A DNA stretch of 64,000 bases from Benincasa hispida (Eukaryota; Streptophyta; Magnoliopsida; Cucurbitales; Cucurbitaceae). Shown one piece after another: positions 1 through 10,310 of the stretch (position 1 is its first letter; the number at the start of each line of letters is the position of its first letter). A program made the translations under genes and the position numbers. Below the pieces are notes generated by a model that saw nothing but the letters and a program-made list of their open reading frames with translations, did no database searches and was not told the origin of the DNA. The DNA lies in assembly GCF_009727055.1 (NCBI RefSeq), contig NC_052349.1, positions 39,199,865-39,263,864 of the forward strand, read 5' to 3'.

Positions 1-453
1 CCTTACCTTATTTAATGTTAATAGTTTAAATGTTTAGTTTTATGGGTGAAAATAATCTTTTACACATAAGAAGAGGAGAGGTAAGAATATATATTAGTTA
101 TCCTTTTCTATATGATACCATATATTTTATATCACCGGTTAAATTAAAACTTTGAATTTAATATATTATAGGGGTCTATTTAAATCTTCTTAAAGCTTAT
201 TAACTGAAAATTCTAGGCCTATTTGATAATTATTTTGTTTTTAGTTTTTGGTTTTTAAAAATTAATCTATTTTCTTCCCATTTTTTACTATGGTTTGCAT
301 TTTCTTAAGTACAATAGTTGAATTCTTAGTAAAATTCCAAAAAACAAGTTTATAAAAACTACTTTTTTTATTTTTCAAATTTTCGTTTGGTTTTTTAAAT
401 CATTGGTAAAAAGTAGATAATAAACGAAGAAATTTAGAGGTGGGAGTAGTGTT
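1..453. other. AT-rich nuclear flank, no gene seen
   Basis: Strongly AT-rich sequence with many poly-T and poly-A runs and no open frame of convincing length or composition. I see no RNA gene or recognisable repeat in it. It ends at the CACTA transposon terminus, so it is the flank into which that element inserted. Confidence 0.5.
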
Positions 454-690
454 CACTACAAGAAAAATGAGCTCCCCCAACGCTTAAATTGGTCGTTGGG
501 AGCTCGGTCGTCAAGAGACAAGGTGTCTCCCGACGCCGTAAACCACTATCAGGAGTTCTTTGGGAAATCTTGACGCCGTAAAGGCCCGTCGGGAATTCCT
601 TAGGAACTCCCGACACCTTCAACTACCCGTCGGGAGTTCCTTATTGACGCCTGTCGAGTGGCGTCGAGAGATTAGATCTGGTTGGAGATT
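454..690 (+). mobile_element. CACTA (En/Spm) transposon, one terminus with subterminal repeats
   Basis: The stretch opens with CACTACAAGAAAA at 454-466, the typical terminal inverted repeat of plant CACTA transposons, preceded by a possible 3-bp target site GTT. Behind it lie subterminal repeats: GACGCCGTAAA at 532-542 and 572-582, and CCCGTCGGGA(A/G)TTCCTTA at 585-602 and 626-643, with related GGGAGCTC and GGAACTCCCGAC copies. Clustered GC-richer repeats inside the end are characteristic of this superfamily and serve as transposase binding sites in studied members. No transposase gene and no opposite terminus (TTTTCTTGTAGTG) are visible in the next 5 kb, so this is a partial or non-autonomous element, apparently disrupted by the neighbouring copia element. 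The inner boundary is approximate. Confidence 0.65.
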
Positions 691-789
691 AGATCTGGCA
701 AAAACCAGATCCTTCTCCTTCATTTTTTCCCCTTTTTCTCTATATCAAAACTTAGCCGCCACTCCCCCTTCCTTTCCCCTTTAACAAAT

Positions 790-1038
790 GGAGAGAAAAG
801 GTATGTGGAAAATACATTCTTATTACTTTCACTTATCGTATTTACATACTTCAAGTTCCTTTTATAGAAGAATTTGTTAGTTTGCTTGACTAACTAACAG
901 CTGAAAAATACAAACAAACTCAAACAGAATCAAATTCAAACAGAATCTTAACTATTGTAACAAATAAATTGTTATAACAGAATGTAACAAATAAATTGTT
1001 GTAACTAATAAACAGAATGTACTGTTTTACTGTTGATA
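790..1038 (-). repeat. Probable 3' LTR of the copia element (end unresolved)
   Basis: Sequence lying immediately beyond the polypurine tract, where the 3' LTR must start. On the minus strand it carries a TATA-like box CTATAAAAGG (859-868), a reasonable core promoter position for an LTR. I could not identify terminal TG/CA dinucleotides or a matching second LTR, since the 5' end of the element is missing, so both the identity and the lower boundary are inferred from position. Confidence 0.45.
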
Positions 1039-1049
1039 CTCCCCCTCAA
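1039..1049 (-). other. Polypurine tract of copia element
   Basis: Minus-strand TTGAGGGGGAG directly after the end of the RNase H reading frame. This is the usual plus-strand DNA priming site of copia elements and marks the border to the 3' LTR. Confidence 0.7.
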
Positions 1050-2565
1050 GTTGGACAATGAATGTCAATGATGTCCAACTTGGATACTAGTTTAGACAAA
1101 ACAGATGTAGGCAATGCTTTAGTGAACATGTCTGCGAGTTGTTGACTAGATTGGATAGGGAGAAACTTAAGGAACCCATCAGCTATCTTGTCTCGAAGAA
1201 AATGACAATCAATTTCTATGTGTTTTGTCCTCTCATGAAACATTGGATTAGAGTCAATGGCAATAGAAGTTTGATTGTCACAAAATATAGTAGTGGGCAT
1301 TAGGATCTTAACCTGAAGATCTTTGAGGAGTTGAGAGATCCACATTAATTCACTAGTAACTGAGGCTAGTGCCCTGTACTCCGCTTCTGTAGAAGATCTA
1401 GAAACGGTGGCTTGTTTCTTTGATTTCCATGATATGATAGATGCCCCTAGGAATATGCAGAAACCAGTAATAGATCTTCTAGTATCAGGACATGATCCCC
1501 AATCAACATCCACAAAGGCTTTTAAATGAAAGGAAGTGATAGGGCTGATTAAAATGCCTTGTCCAGGAGACCGTTTTAGGTACCTGAGTAAGTGATGAGC
1601 AGTTTTGAAGTGAGCTTTAGTGGGGCTGTGGATGAATTGGCTTAGCCGATGAATAGCAAAGCATATGTCTGGCCGAGATATTTGAAGATATATAAGCCTG
1701 CCAATCAGTCTTCTATAACATGTGATGTCATCTGCCTTTAGAAGCTCTCCTTCATTCTTTGATAGTTTCAAATTAGGATCCATAGAAGTTGTAGCTGGTT
1801 TAGCTTCAAGAAATCCAGTATCCTCAAGTATTTGGAGGGAATATTTTCTTTGGGAAATCATGATCCCTTGTTGAGATCTAGATAATTCTAATCCTAGAAA
1901 ATATTTCGCATGGCCTAAATCCTTGAGTTTGAAATGTCTTTTGAGGACTTCTTTGGCTGAGCTGATTATTTGAGAGGATGGTCCGGTTAGTAATATGTCA
2001 TCTACATATACCAACAATGCTATAAAATCATGTCCATGTCCTCGGGTAAAAATAGAATAATCAGACTTGGATTGATGAAAGCCATGTGAAGATAGAGCAG
2101 CTGTAAACTTGAGAAAACCATTGTCTCGAGGTTGTTTCAGCCCATATATAGATTTCTTAAGTTTGCAGGCTAGTTTCTTACCTTTCTGTGGTACTTGTGA
2201 GGTTTGATAACCCAATGGTAAAGACATATGCACTTCTTCAAACAAATCACCATTTAAGAAGGAATTATTGATGTCCATTTGAGTGAGTGACCAATCGTAG
2301 GATGCAGCAAGGGCGAATAAGACTTTAACAGTGACAATTTTGGCGATAGGTGAGAAGGTGTCTGAGAAATCTATTCCTTCTTGTTGATTATAGCCTTTTG
2401 CTACAAGTCTCGCTTTATATCTGTCAACTGTTCCATCTTTTTTATACTTGACTTTGTAAACCCATTTACTGCCTACGGTATGACGATTCTTTGGAAGAGA
2501 GACAATAGTTCATGCATCAGTTCGTTCCATGACTTCTATTTCCTCTACCATAGCCTTCTGCCAAA
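1046..2565 (-). pseudogene. Copia reverse transcriptase and RNase H
   Basis: The open part (1046-2278 from its first Met, 410 residues) contains the RVT_2 reverse transcriptase core with the catalytic YVDD motif in a hydrophobic setting (LLVYVDDILLTG, about residue 90), then a complete copia RNase H ending with the STEAEYRAL and DNQTSI blocks. The homologous frame continues upstream through the conserved region around KWVYKVK and ends the RT domain near 2,565, but is interrupted by a TGA at 2510-2512 exactly where relatives carry a conserved Trp (TGG to TGA). Enzymatic function from this copy is therefore unlikely, although the catalytic residues of both domains look preserved. Confidence 0.85.
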
Positions 2566-2619
2566 TCTGGTGGTTCACGGCTTGGTGGTAATAGGTGGGT
2601 TCATAGATGGAAGTGACAT

Positions 2620-3981
2620 TTAGGATGTATGTCTTATGGTTTTGGTTGTAAGTATTATATAAGAGGTATTTGTGAAGAGGAAAGGGAGATTTTCTGTGGG
2701 ATGTAAGGTTACAGTGAAAGTCAATAGGAATGAGGGTGGGTAATGTGCTCTCGATGACCTTCTTGGGGTTGTGGGAATGGTTGTTTGGGTGGTATGATTG
2801 GTTTCTTCTAAGGTTTCAATATGAGGTTGTGAATCATCAATACCGTGGTTATCCTCACATAAGCGTTCTAAGGTATTAACAACAAGATTTTTAGTAATAC
2901 CTTTGTTTTCAAAGTGATCAAATAATGGGCTTGGTATGACGAACTGATCAATAAAATCATGTGATATGGGCTTGTTGTCTTCTTTGACATACTGGAATGG
3001 GAACCTTTCTTCAAAGAATAAGACATCCCTTGAGATAAAAAATGACATTTTAGTCATATCATATAGCTTATAGGCCTTTATACCTGATGGATATCCCATG
3101 AAGACACATGGTCTTGCTCTTGGATCGAATTTAAACCTGTTGACTGTTGGTGTATAAGCATAGGCAAGGCATCCGAATGTCTTTATGAAGCCATAGTCAG
3201 CAGTTTTGTTAAACAGAACAGCATAGGGAGTGCTGTTGAATAGTAAAACTATAGGTGTTCTATTGATTAAGTATGCTGTAGTGAGGACGCATTCTCCCCA
3301 AAAGGTGAGAGGAACATTGGACTGAAACATTAGGGTTATTGTAACGTTGAGGAGGTGTTGATGTTTCCTTTCAACCACTGAATTCTATTGAGGGGTATAT
3401 GCACAGGAGAACTGATGAGTAGTTCCTGTTTTGGCAAAAAAAATTCTGAAATTTAATTCAGGAGCATTATCAGAATGAAAACTTTTGATTTTCTTTGAGA
3501 ATTGAGTCTCAAAAAGTTTGAAGAAACTGGGAATGACTTGTAGAATGTCACTTTTATTTTTCAAGAGATGTATCCATGTGTACCTTGATTTATCATATAC
3601 AATGGTGGCAAAGTAAGTGTGACCTGCATGTGTTCGGGTTTTAAAGGAATCCCATATATCACAGTGCACAAGGTCGAAAATATTCTCAACAACATTATTT
3701 AAGGCAGGAAATCAAAGACGCTTCTGTTTAGCTAAAGGAAAAATGTGATAGAATTGTTTACAATTTGAAAAATAAAAAATCTCTATAATCTTTGACAATT
3801 CTTTTATTCTACTAATAGAGGGGTGTCCCATACAATTGTGCCAAGTAGTTGCAAAAGCTTTACACAAAAACACAGCAGATTCAATAGGCCAATCAGCAGA
3901 TTCAATAAACAAGTCTTTATTCTTTTCATCATTTACTTTGAGTAAGTATAGGTCACTGATTAGTTCAGCCCTCCCAATCAT
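2620..3981 (-). pseudogene. Copia integrase with pre-integrase zinc-binding region
   Basis: Minus-strand pieces at 3712-3981, 3385-3669 and 2620-3378 together cover the integrase. The first contains the gag-pre-integrase segment with WHNCMGHPS; the zinc-binding cysteine spacing downstream is degenerate. The second has the catalytic core start (MHCDIWD, then FHSDNAPE). The third continues from VERKHQHLLN through FWGECVLTTAYLINR to the GY-rich C-terminal part. The core is interrupted by a TAG between TPQ and NSVVER, consistent with a CAG or CAA codon mutated to stop, and there are further breaks near 3,700. It is non-functional as sequenced. Confidence 0.85.
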
Positions 3982-3999
3982 TCTCGAAACTGACTTGTC

Positions 4000-4272
4000 C
4001 TAAATGATACAATTGGTGTTAGTAAAGGATATAGAATATCTTCCATCCTTAAGTAAAGCACTCACTGATAGCAGGTTGTATTTGAAATCAGAAATGTATA
4101 GAACATCCTTCAATATCAACTGTTTTGCTATTAGAATGTCCCCTATATACTCAACCTTCAAACGAGCTTTAGTTGGTAATATAACTGACATATTTTGAGT
4201 GATGTGTAGTTCTTTAAACATAGATTTATCATGGCATATATGAGAAGAGGCTCCAAAATCAATGATCTAACA
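4000..4272 (-). pseudogene. Copia aspartic protease segment
   Basis: Minus-strand frame with the protease active-site region read as IIDFGASSHICHDKS just upstream of the Met at 4221, followed by the LKDVLYISDFKYNLLSVS block that typically links protease and integrase in copia polyproteins. The active-site triplet reads D-F-G instead of the usual D-S/T-G, and a stop precedes it, so the protease is both mutated and disconnected from gag. Confidence 0.7.
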
Positions 4273-5010
4273 AGAATCGATGAGTGAAGTAGAAAGACAT
4301 GTACCTGCTATATGGGTAGTATCTGTCTTAGGAATCTCATCAATTTGTTGAGTATTCAAGTGTGTTTGCAGCATGTTCAAAAGCTGTGAGTATTGGTCAT
4401 TATTCAGGCTGGCAAAGAAGGCAGACTGATTATTCTTAGGAGCTTCTAATGGCTTTTCATTACTAGTTTGCATACAGTTCTACGGCCTTTGTTGATGGAC
4501 TGAATTGTTATTTGCTAGTCTATGCCCTGGTGGATAACCATGTAGTCTATAACATTTATCAGAAATATGATCTCTATATCCACAGTTAGTGCATACTAGC
4601 CGAGTATCTTTCTTCTTAGATTTCTCAGATGTAAACTTTTTCTCAGCATTAGCCATTAGAGTTATACTTTCAATTGTAGGTGTGAATCCAATGGATCTTT
4701 GCCTTTCTTCTTGGATGATAAGAGAGAATACCTTGTTTATTGTTGGCAGAGGGTCGATCAATAGAATTTGTGCTCTGATTTTTGCATATGACTCGTTTAA
4801 GCCCATAAGGAATGTCATTACAAATTCTGCATTCAAGAATTCTATCATCTTCTTTGACCCTTGACAAGTGCATTCATCCGTTGGTCTGTATTCAACAAGT
4901 TCTTGCCATATCGTAGTGATTTTTGTGTAATATACTTCCACTGAAAGGTTTCCTTGAGTAGTAGTTAGAAGATCCTTTCTCAACCTCCACCTTTCATCTA
5001 TTGAGTCCGT
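4273..5010 (-). pseudogene. Copia gag (nucleocapsid), 5'-truncated
   Basis: Open segments at 4480-4983 and 4267-4473. The first contains the UBN2/retrotran_gag-type helical region (TQGNLSVEVYYTKITTIWQ near the start) and one CCHC zinc knuckle, C-T-N-C-G-Y-R-D-H-I-S-D-K-C, spacing CX2CX4HX4C, about residue 130. The second is the low-complexity tail towards protease. The open frame extends upstream of position 4983 to about 5,005 without a Met, so the displayed start is not a natural one; the N-terminal gag half, leader and 5' LTR are absent. Confidence 0.8.
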
Positions 5011-5109
5011 CTAGGCAGTATAATCGAGAATGAGCAAGACTTTGTGTTGTAAGGCCTTTCCCTTGCTATCTTTTTCCCCCCTGTATTGCTTGTCCTGATT
5101 CTCCTAGTT

Positions 5110-5345
5110 CGGATGGAACCCCTGACGAGACTCCGAAGAAAAGAAGCACTTTATAGGGTTCATCTTCAAGTTGTGTTACCTAAAGGCAATCGAAGATTCC
5201 AAGTGGTCGACTCTTTTATGGCTTTTGATGGCTAGGTCATCTACGTAGCATTCTACGGTTTTATGAAACATCTTTCTTCAAATTTTCGTCATAGACTGTA
5301 CTTCGTATCCTGCATTTTTGGAACCAGGAATAACAGATGCCGGTC
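5110..5345 (-). mobile_element. Ty3/gypsy reverse transcriptase relic
   Basis: Minus-strand translation, with frame breaks, gives the typical gypsy RT order: a degenerate KNAG(A)TYQ-like segment, then VECYVDDLAIKS, then RVDHLE and LKMNP-KCFF. The YVDD catalytic motif is visible at about 5,225-5,250. No LTR or other polyprotein domain is attached. It may be a passenger acquired by the mitochondrial genome or nuclear DNA trapped at the insertion junction; the sequence alone does not decide. Confidence 0.7.
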
Positions 5346-7552
5346 TGCTTTCTCTGTTCTACAACCCACCCATAAGGTATAGGGAATGATGGGTGGGGCA
5401 CCAATCCCTAGGGATTGCCCATAGAAGGGTTTCCAGGTACTAATGATTTAGGCCATTCCTTTAAGCTGGGAATCATGGATTGGTCATACGAGATCCTAAA
5501 AAAAAGGATTTCAGAATACTAGGGCTAGGAAGAGATTAGCGATGCCTGTCTATCATTGCCCTGTTTGAGGATCAGATCCTCGTGACCCCATGGCCGATTG
5601 TGGGTTAATCCACACCAATTTCAAAGCGAACCTGGAAGGAAATGAGAGGGAGGGACCCATTTCCAGCACGAGCCAATCCGATAACGGAGAATGAGATCCT
5701 TTGAGCCCGGTGGTAAGGTCCAGTTATTTACACAACTTTACACCACAAGGCTATACAACCTAGAGTTGCTTGATGCAGTGCCTTATGGTTGAACTTGCTC
5801 CATAAAGTCCCAGGAAACATTGATTTGGTTGATTTAGATGGAACCCGGACGGATCGACCTCTTGTCCTTCTTTTCGGGGCTTTCGTCTTTTTTCCTTTCC
5901 GGTTGGTCCTCCTTTGGCTTGTCCATAGAAGGTGCAAGCATCCCGGTCGTTGTAGAGTAAACCGGATTTCCAGCTCTGCTGTATGGGTGAACCAGGACGG
6001 AGAAAATCAAACCCGAACATGGAATGAAATCGTCTTTGATAATCTTGAAATTCAAAGAAAGATGGCCATAGGTTCGAATCACATAGCCTCAGTGTAATGC
6101 AGGATAACCCAGCCAAGATAGAGGGACGAGGTCAATAAGAAGGCAGAAGTTTCATACGAAGGTGCCTTTAACTGGCTAGGAAATGTGCTTCCTCTGGCTT
6201 CAAATCCCTTGATGAACTATACCATAGGGATGAGGACAAGCGAAGGAGCTGATAGGTGGAGGAGGTTTCCATTTCAGAGTACAGCTTATAGCTGTAGAAA
6301 AGAGTATAACGTGGGTCTATACCCCTTTTACCCCTTATCACCGTAACTACTTAAGCTGGGTTGTCCCAACTCAAAGCAAAAAGAAGATTTGGAATCGGAG
6401 GTATTGCACAGGATAGCCTTTCTTACAAGCTTTTTTTAGTTAAATCGGTCTGATTTTGACCGTCCCACCTAAACATAAATAGCTTAGATAGTCTCTCACT
6501 GTGAAATGTTCGCATCCAAGTCATTATTCCTTAATGAGAAGAGGCGTAAAGAGAGAGTTCCGTCACGTCTCTATGTCGACCAAGGTTATTTGTCTAATAG
6601 AAAGCGTTCTCCCGCAGCTGTTGAAGTTTTTATATCGAAAACGGGGGATCTCTTCCTCATATGAATATGTGTGTTTGGTGATTTGTGTCTTGGGTCGTCG
6701 ATTTCTCGAAGGAGACTTTGAATGTGGGCTCTGGAGGTGCCTGTGTTACTAGGGTGTCTCCCCTGTGCTTCTCTTTAGTAAGATTTCGCATGGCTTGCTC
6801 TTCTAAATCAAATTTTGGCCTGCGGTAATGTAATCAGGATTTCATCTCCACAATTCTTTTTTTCTATGAAAGGAGGAAAGTTGAGTTCCAAATTCAGCCT
6901 TATTCCATGAGATCTAGAAGCACTTGCGCAACCTTCTCTCTCTCCTCCCTATCGCTCTTTTTTTTTTACTTCTTTCAAAGGGGAATGCAGGCCTTCCTTA
7001 GAAGTTGTCGCTCGATCGAAAGGATATAACAAACACATACGAAACCTTAGCTTCGCTGACTTTCTGAGGTATAACCTTCGCCACAACATTAGTGGCTTAG
7101 CTCTTCGCGCTTCCGGCAGGCTTTTTTTATAGAGAGAGAGTAATCAAATGTTCAGTGAGATGACTTTCCTATTGACGGAATCACTTAAATTAGTTGAAGG
7201 AAAGGAGGTGGCTGGTCTCACTGGAGAGGAGAGTTTTGACAGCGAGGGAGGTAGGGGTGTGTGCGTCTGCTGGTATCGTATATAAGAGAAAGGCTGTATT
7301 TAGGAGTGATCTTTCCCTCTTCTTCAAGCCAGTGGTGATCTCACTTTCGAAAGAGAGTCTCGACGTGCTTAGTAGCGCGTAAACAGAACACGTAGCTCCA
7401 TAGTGGAACTAGTCACTGGCTACAGGTTTCTTTCCTACCGGACAGGAGGCAGCCGAGAATGTTATGTCAAAAAAAAGGACCAACGACGATGAAGGAGAAG
7501 AAAGAAGAAGTAGGGGCTAGCCTGCCTTTTTTTTTTTTATAAAAGTAGGGAC
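5346..7552. other. Mitochondrial-type intergenic DNA, only unsupported ORFs
   Basis: No gene I recognise. Overlapping short open frames on both strands at 5,760-6,116 (up to 118 codons) and 6,501-6,752 (83 codons) lack recognisable domains and look like chance ORFs in moderately GC-rich DNA. Poly-T tracts at 6,960 and 7,530 are the only other structure noticed. Confidence 0.4.
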
Positions 7553-7639
7553 GAAGCAGCTCGACCGATAGGGAGAAGGGCGAAGCAACTCGACTAAGAG
7601 GGAGAGGGGTGAAGCAGCTTGACCGAGAGGAAGAGGGGC
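7553..7639 (+). repeat. Three tandem 29-bp units
   Basis: Three imperfect copies of a 29-bp unit (GAAGCAGCTCGACCGATAGG plus a GAGA-rich tail) at 7553-7581, 7582-7610 and 7611-7639, directly before the rpl2 pseudogene. A near-exact inverted single copy lies at 29949-29977, showing the unit is a dispersed mitochondrial repeat that was locally amplified here. Confidence 0.8.
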
Positions 7640-8536
7640 GGAATCGAATGATTACGATCTCGACAAAGGGACAAAGCAAAGAGGGGAGAGCACTTAGACA
7701 ATTCACTTTGAGTACAGGGAAGTCCGCTGGTAGGAATTCCTCAGGGCGTATTACGGGTTTTCACCGAGGGGGTGGATCGAAGCGATTGCAGCGAAGAATT
7801 GATCTGAAACGAAGCACTTCGTCTTATGGGCATTGTGGAAAGAATAGAATATGACCCTAATCTTCTTCTCGGATCGCTCAGTACGATGGAAAGAGGGGGT
7901 CCGCCAGAGGAAATGCAAGACGATGAGAGAGTTCGCTCTCCGCCGTAAGATCCTCGAAACTACACGACCACCATCCGCGGCCTATTTTCGTTCTCTTCCC
8001 CCCCGGAAGGTGGATCAAAGAAAGGTAGCTTGCTTTCTCCTGGACGATGGGCTTATGTAGTGGTCGGCCTTCCTACCAGGATTCCTCCTTGGTCGAAGAG
8101 CCCCTTTACTAGTACTAGTAAGGGCGCAAGAAGCAAAAAAACTTGCGCGAAGGACGTTTTCTTCTCCGCCTTCTCCTCTCAAAAGACCAAGGGAGAGACA
8201 GCATCCCTTTCCTTCGGTAGCTCTTTTGGTTTCCCAAGGGTAGGGTAGCTGGCAAAGCCGCTTTCTTCGCTCCGCGAATGAAGAGAAACTCAGAGGAAAA
8301 AACACGTTTCTCTTTGCGAGGTCCGAAAGTGGAGAACGCATAGCATTCTCTGGGCACATAGGATTAAACGTAAAGCTGCGCTTTCTTGGCGGAGTTTTAG
8401 GCGCAAGAGACTTTAGGGCTTGTTGGAGGTGCTGAGCATAACGAATCGAAACCAGAGACGGATCAAGGTAGCTTACCTGCCAAGCATAGGCGAAGGGCCG
8501 AAGGATGGAGCGTGCAAAGTCAATCGTGCACCTGTC

Positions 8537-9891
8537 GTGTGACCCTTGGTCCTAAGCAATGTCTTGCGCGAAGCGACCCACCTAGAAAAGCTCGCCTTTA
8601 TGTTAGGGGGGCACTAAAATGAACTTCGATCGGATGCGGGTATCCAATCCGCCGCTGAGATGTCAAGCGGATTCCTGGGCGTTGACAATGGCCGGCCACC
8701 TTTTACGTTAGAAGAGCAAAAGGCCGGGCATAGCTGGATGAACCAATGTGAATGAGTGTAAGCTTCGTGACCCGAACACGATTGGTGCTGACCACACTAG
8801 GTGCTACCGTGGTAGCAAGAGAGGCCAGGCGGTGACAATTAGAGGTTGTCACTGAGCATTCCTAGTCACACGGGAAGAGAGGTCAAATGGCAAGGCCATA
8901 CGCCCGTTTGGCTCCTCGCGGAGTATAGCCTACATCCAAACATCTGATTGGAACGGGGCAACGCCCATGAAGCCCGCGGAAAGGAAGGCCTGCCAGGCCG
9001 TATGCCATGGGTGCAGGATTCTTCGAAAAAACGCGGGCTGACTCGGAGACCTGGGACCTTGGCTTAGCAACGAATGAAGGGGACTCTTCGAGCTTTCTCC
9101 GCAGTGGCTTATGTAGTGGTCGGGGCGGAAAGCTCGCTAAGCTTCGCTTCCTCCCCCCCTTCCCCTTCCCTATCGGTCGAGCGTCTTCGAACCTTCCCTT
9201 TTTCAATGAAGTGGAAAGTCTTCACTTAGTAGTCGCATTATAAGCGACTTGTCGAGTCTACGAAGCTTTGCTTCTGTAGTCGGCCGTAATGCCTCCTTCA
9301 TTTGCTTGCCTCCTTCCAGCTCAGAATGCCTTCGCCTTTACTTTAGTATTGAGTATTAAGTAGCTAAGTTGACAAAGGTGAACAGCCCCCTCTTCCTTAT
9401 AGTCGTAAAGGGCTCTCAGAAAAGTCAGGAAGGAGGCATTCGAAAGGCCGACCACTACACGGACTCTATTCCAAGTCATGAGCGATAACGAAGCCAAGCC
9501 TTCCTATAGGCGAAGGGACGAAAGCCCGAAAAAGGCCTATGATAAGTAAGAAAGTACGAAAATCAGTACGTTAAGGTACGAAGTAACTTAGCCGTCTACA
9601 AAGGGAAAGGCGTCGGTACGGAGTCACGTCAACTGTGGATATATACTAGGTAGGCTAGTTGAACGGAGTCTTAAACTATGGAAGAGACTACACTAAGGAA
9701 CAAGAAGCTTGACTGAGCAAAGAAGTCAAGGAAAAGCTGTTCTCTAATAATAGCCACTTATTATAGTTGCAAGGCTTTTTTGAAAGTCTTTTTTTTCTAT
9801 TTAGAGAGAGGGGGCTTTAAGTTCTTAGGAAGAGCCGTACGAGAGCTCAGTACGGTTCGGGAGCCGACCCCAGCAAGGGACTTAGGTCAAC
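8537..9891 (+). ncRNA. Group II intron of rpl2
   Basis: The intron interrupts rpl2 between the ...RAPV and TYLIA codons. Its 5' end reads GTGTGAC, a good match to the group II consensus GUGYG, and its 3' end is ...GGTCAAC with a terminal AC. A domain V-like hairpin with GAGCCGTAC pairing to GTACGGTTC occurs about 30 nt before the 3' end. No maturase or reverse transcriptase ORF is seen inside, which is normal for plant mitochondrial introns other than the one carrying matR. Boundaries are inferred from the protein frame and end consensus. Confidence 0.7.
9832..9859 (+). ncRNA. Group II intron domain V hairpin
   Basis: GAGCCGTAC at 9832-9840 pairs with GTACGGTTC at 9851-9859, allowing one G-U, with a short apical stem-loop between them. 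The AGC triad in the lower 5' strand of domain V is the catalytic metal-binding triad of group II introns and is present here. Followed by a short GC-rich domain VI candidate. Confidence 0.65.
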
Positions 9892-10310
9892 ACTTATTTA
9901 ATAGCAGTCATCAATTGGAAGCGGGCAAGATGGTGATGTAATTGCGATTGGTCCAAACCTTCGAGCGACTTATTGCGACCCGCCCAGAATGGCCATACAT
10001 ACTAAGACCTTATTCACACAGCGAAGAAAGGCCGAATGGAAGGGGGCAGTAGCTGGCTGCTTCTTGGCCACGCCCCCCGCAACTAGATACGAGATACTTT
10101 ATCTAAATTCTCAAATAGAAATTGAACTCCATTCGCCGATATACAATATAGAACTGGGTTACAATGTGATATAGAATGTCATCCAGGTCAAAGCGCAAAG
10201 CTGGCTCGAGCCGCAGGAACTTTTGCTAAAATAATGAAGGAACCAGCACCCCCTACACTCTCTCTTAGGCTTGTGCGGCTACCTTCGGGTGTTGAAAAAC
10301 AAATAAAGTC

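Larger units (their letters stand above)
691..5010 (-). mobile_element. Ty1/copia retrotransposon, decayed and truncated at its 5' end
   Basis: A minus-strand Ty1/copia element whose parts run from high to low coordinates: gag, protease, integrase, reverse transcriptase, RNase H, polypurine tract, then a probable 3' LTR. The order integrase before reverse transcriptase is diagnostic of copia rather than gypsy. Several in-frame stops and frame breaks split the polyprotein, so it is inactive. The element stops inside gag near 5,010, with no primer-binding site or 5' LTR, and the sequence beyond is mitochondrial or gypsy-like; the truncation therefore coincides with the left edge of the organelle block. 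The low-coordinate limit of the LTR is not resolved. Confidence 0.85.
7648..10310 (+). pseudogene. rpl2: Mitochondrial ribosomal protein L2, frameshifted and 3'-truncated
   Basis: Large-subunit ribosomal protein L2, which binds 23S-type rRNA near the peptidyl transferase centre. Exon 1 (about 7,648-8,536) shows GRALRQFTLSTGKSAGRNSS and GGGSKRL, then MGIVERIEYDPN (other frame), WKEGVRQRKCKTMREFA, the plant-mitochondria-specific insert (GRWAYVVVGLPTR, KKTCAKDVFFSAFSS) and the QETLGLVG-AEHNESKP end. Exon 2 (9,892-10,310) gives TYLIA, SHQLEAGKMVM, NCDWSKPSS, AKLARAAGTFAKIMKEPA and VRLPSGVEKQI. Several one-base indels break the frame (near 7,861, 8,240, 8,395, 9,905 and 9,937). Homology stops abruptly after VEKQI, losing the C-terminal rRNA-binding part (HPHGGG region). 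The ancestral start is degraded; ATG 7648 is simply an in-frame Met. Loss of mitochondrial rpl2 after nuclear transfer is common in angiosperms, so decay may predate the nuclear insertion. Confidence 0.85.

Noticed and set aside
5728..6116. Three overlapping ORFs of 69-118 codons
   Set aside because: Mutually overlapping on both strands, no domain or composition supporting any of them.
7553..7639. CRISPR-like array
   Set aside because: Units are directly adjacent with no spacers, and the DNA is eukaryotic organellar.
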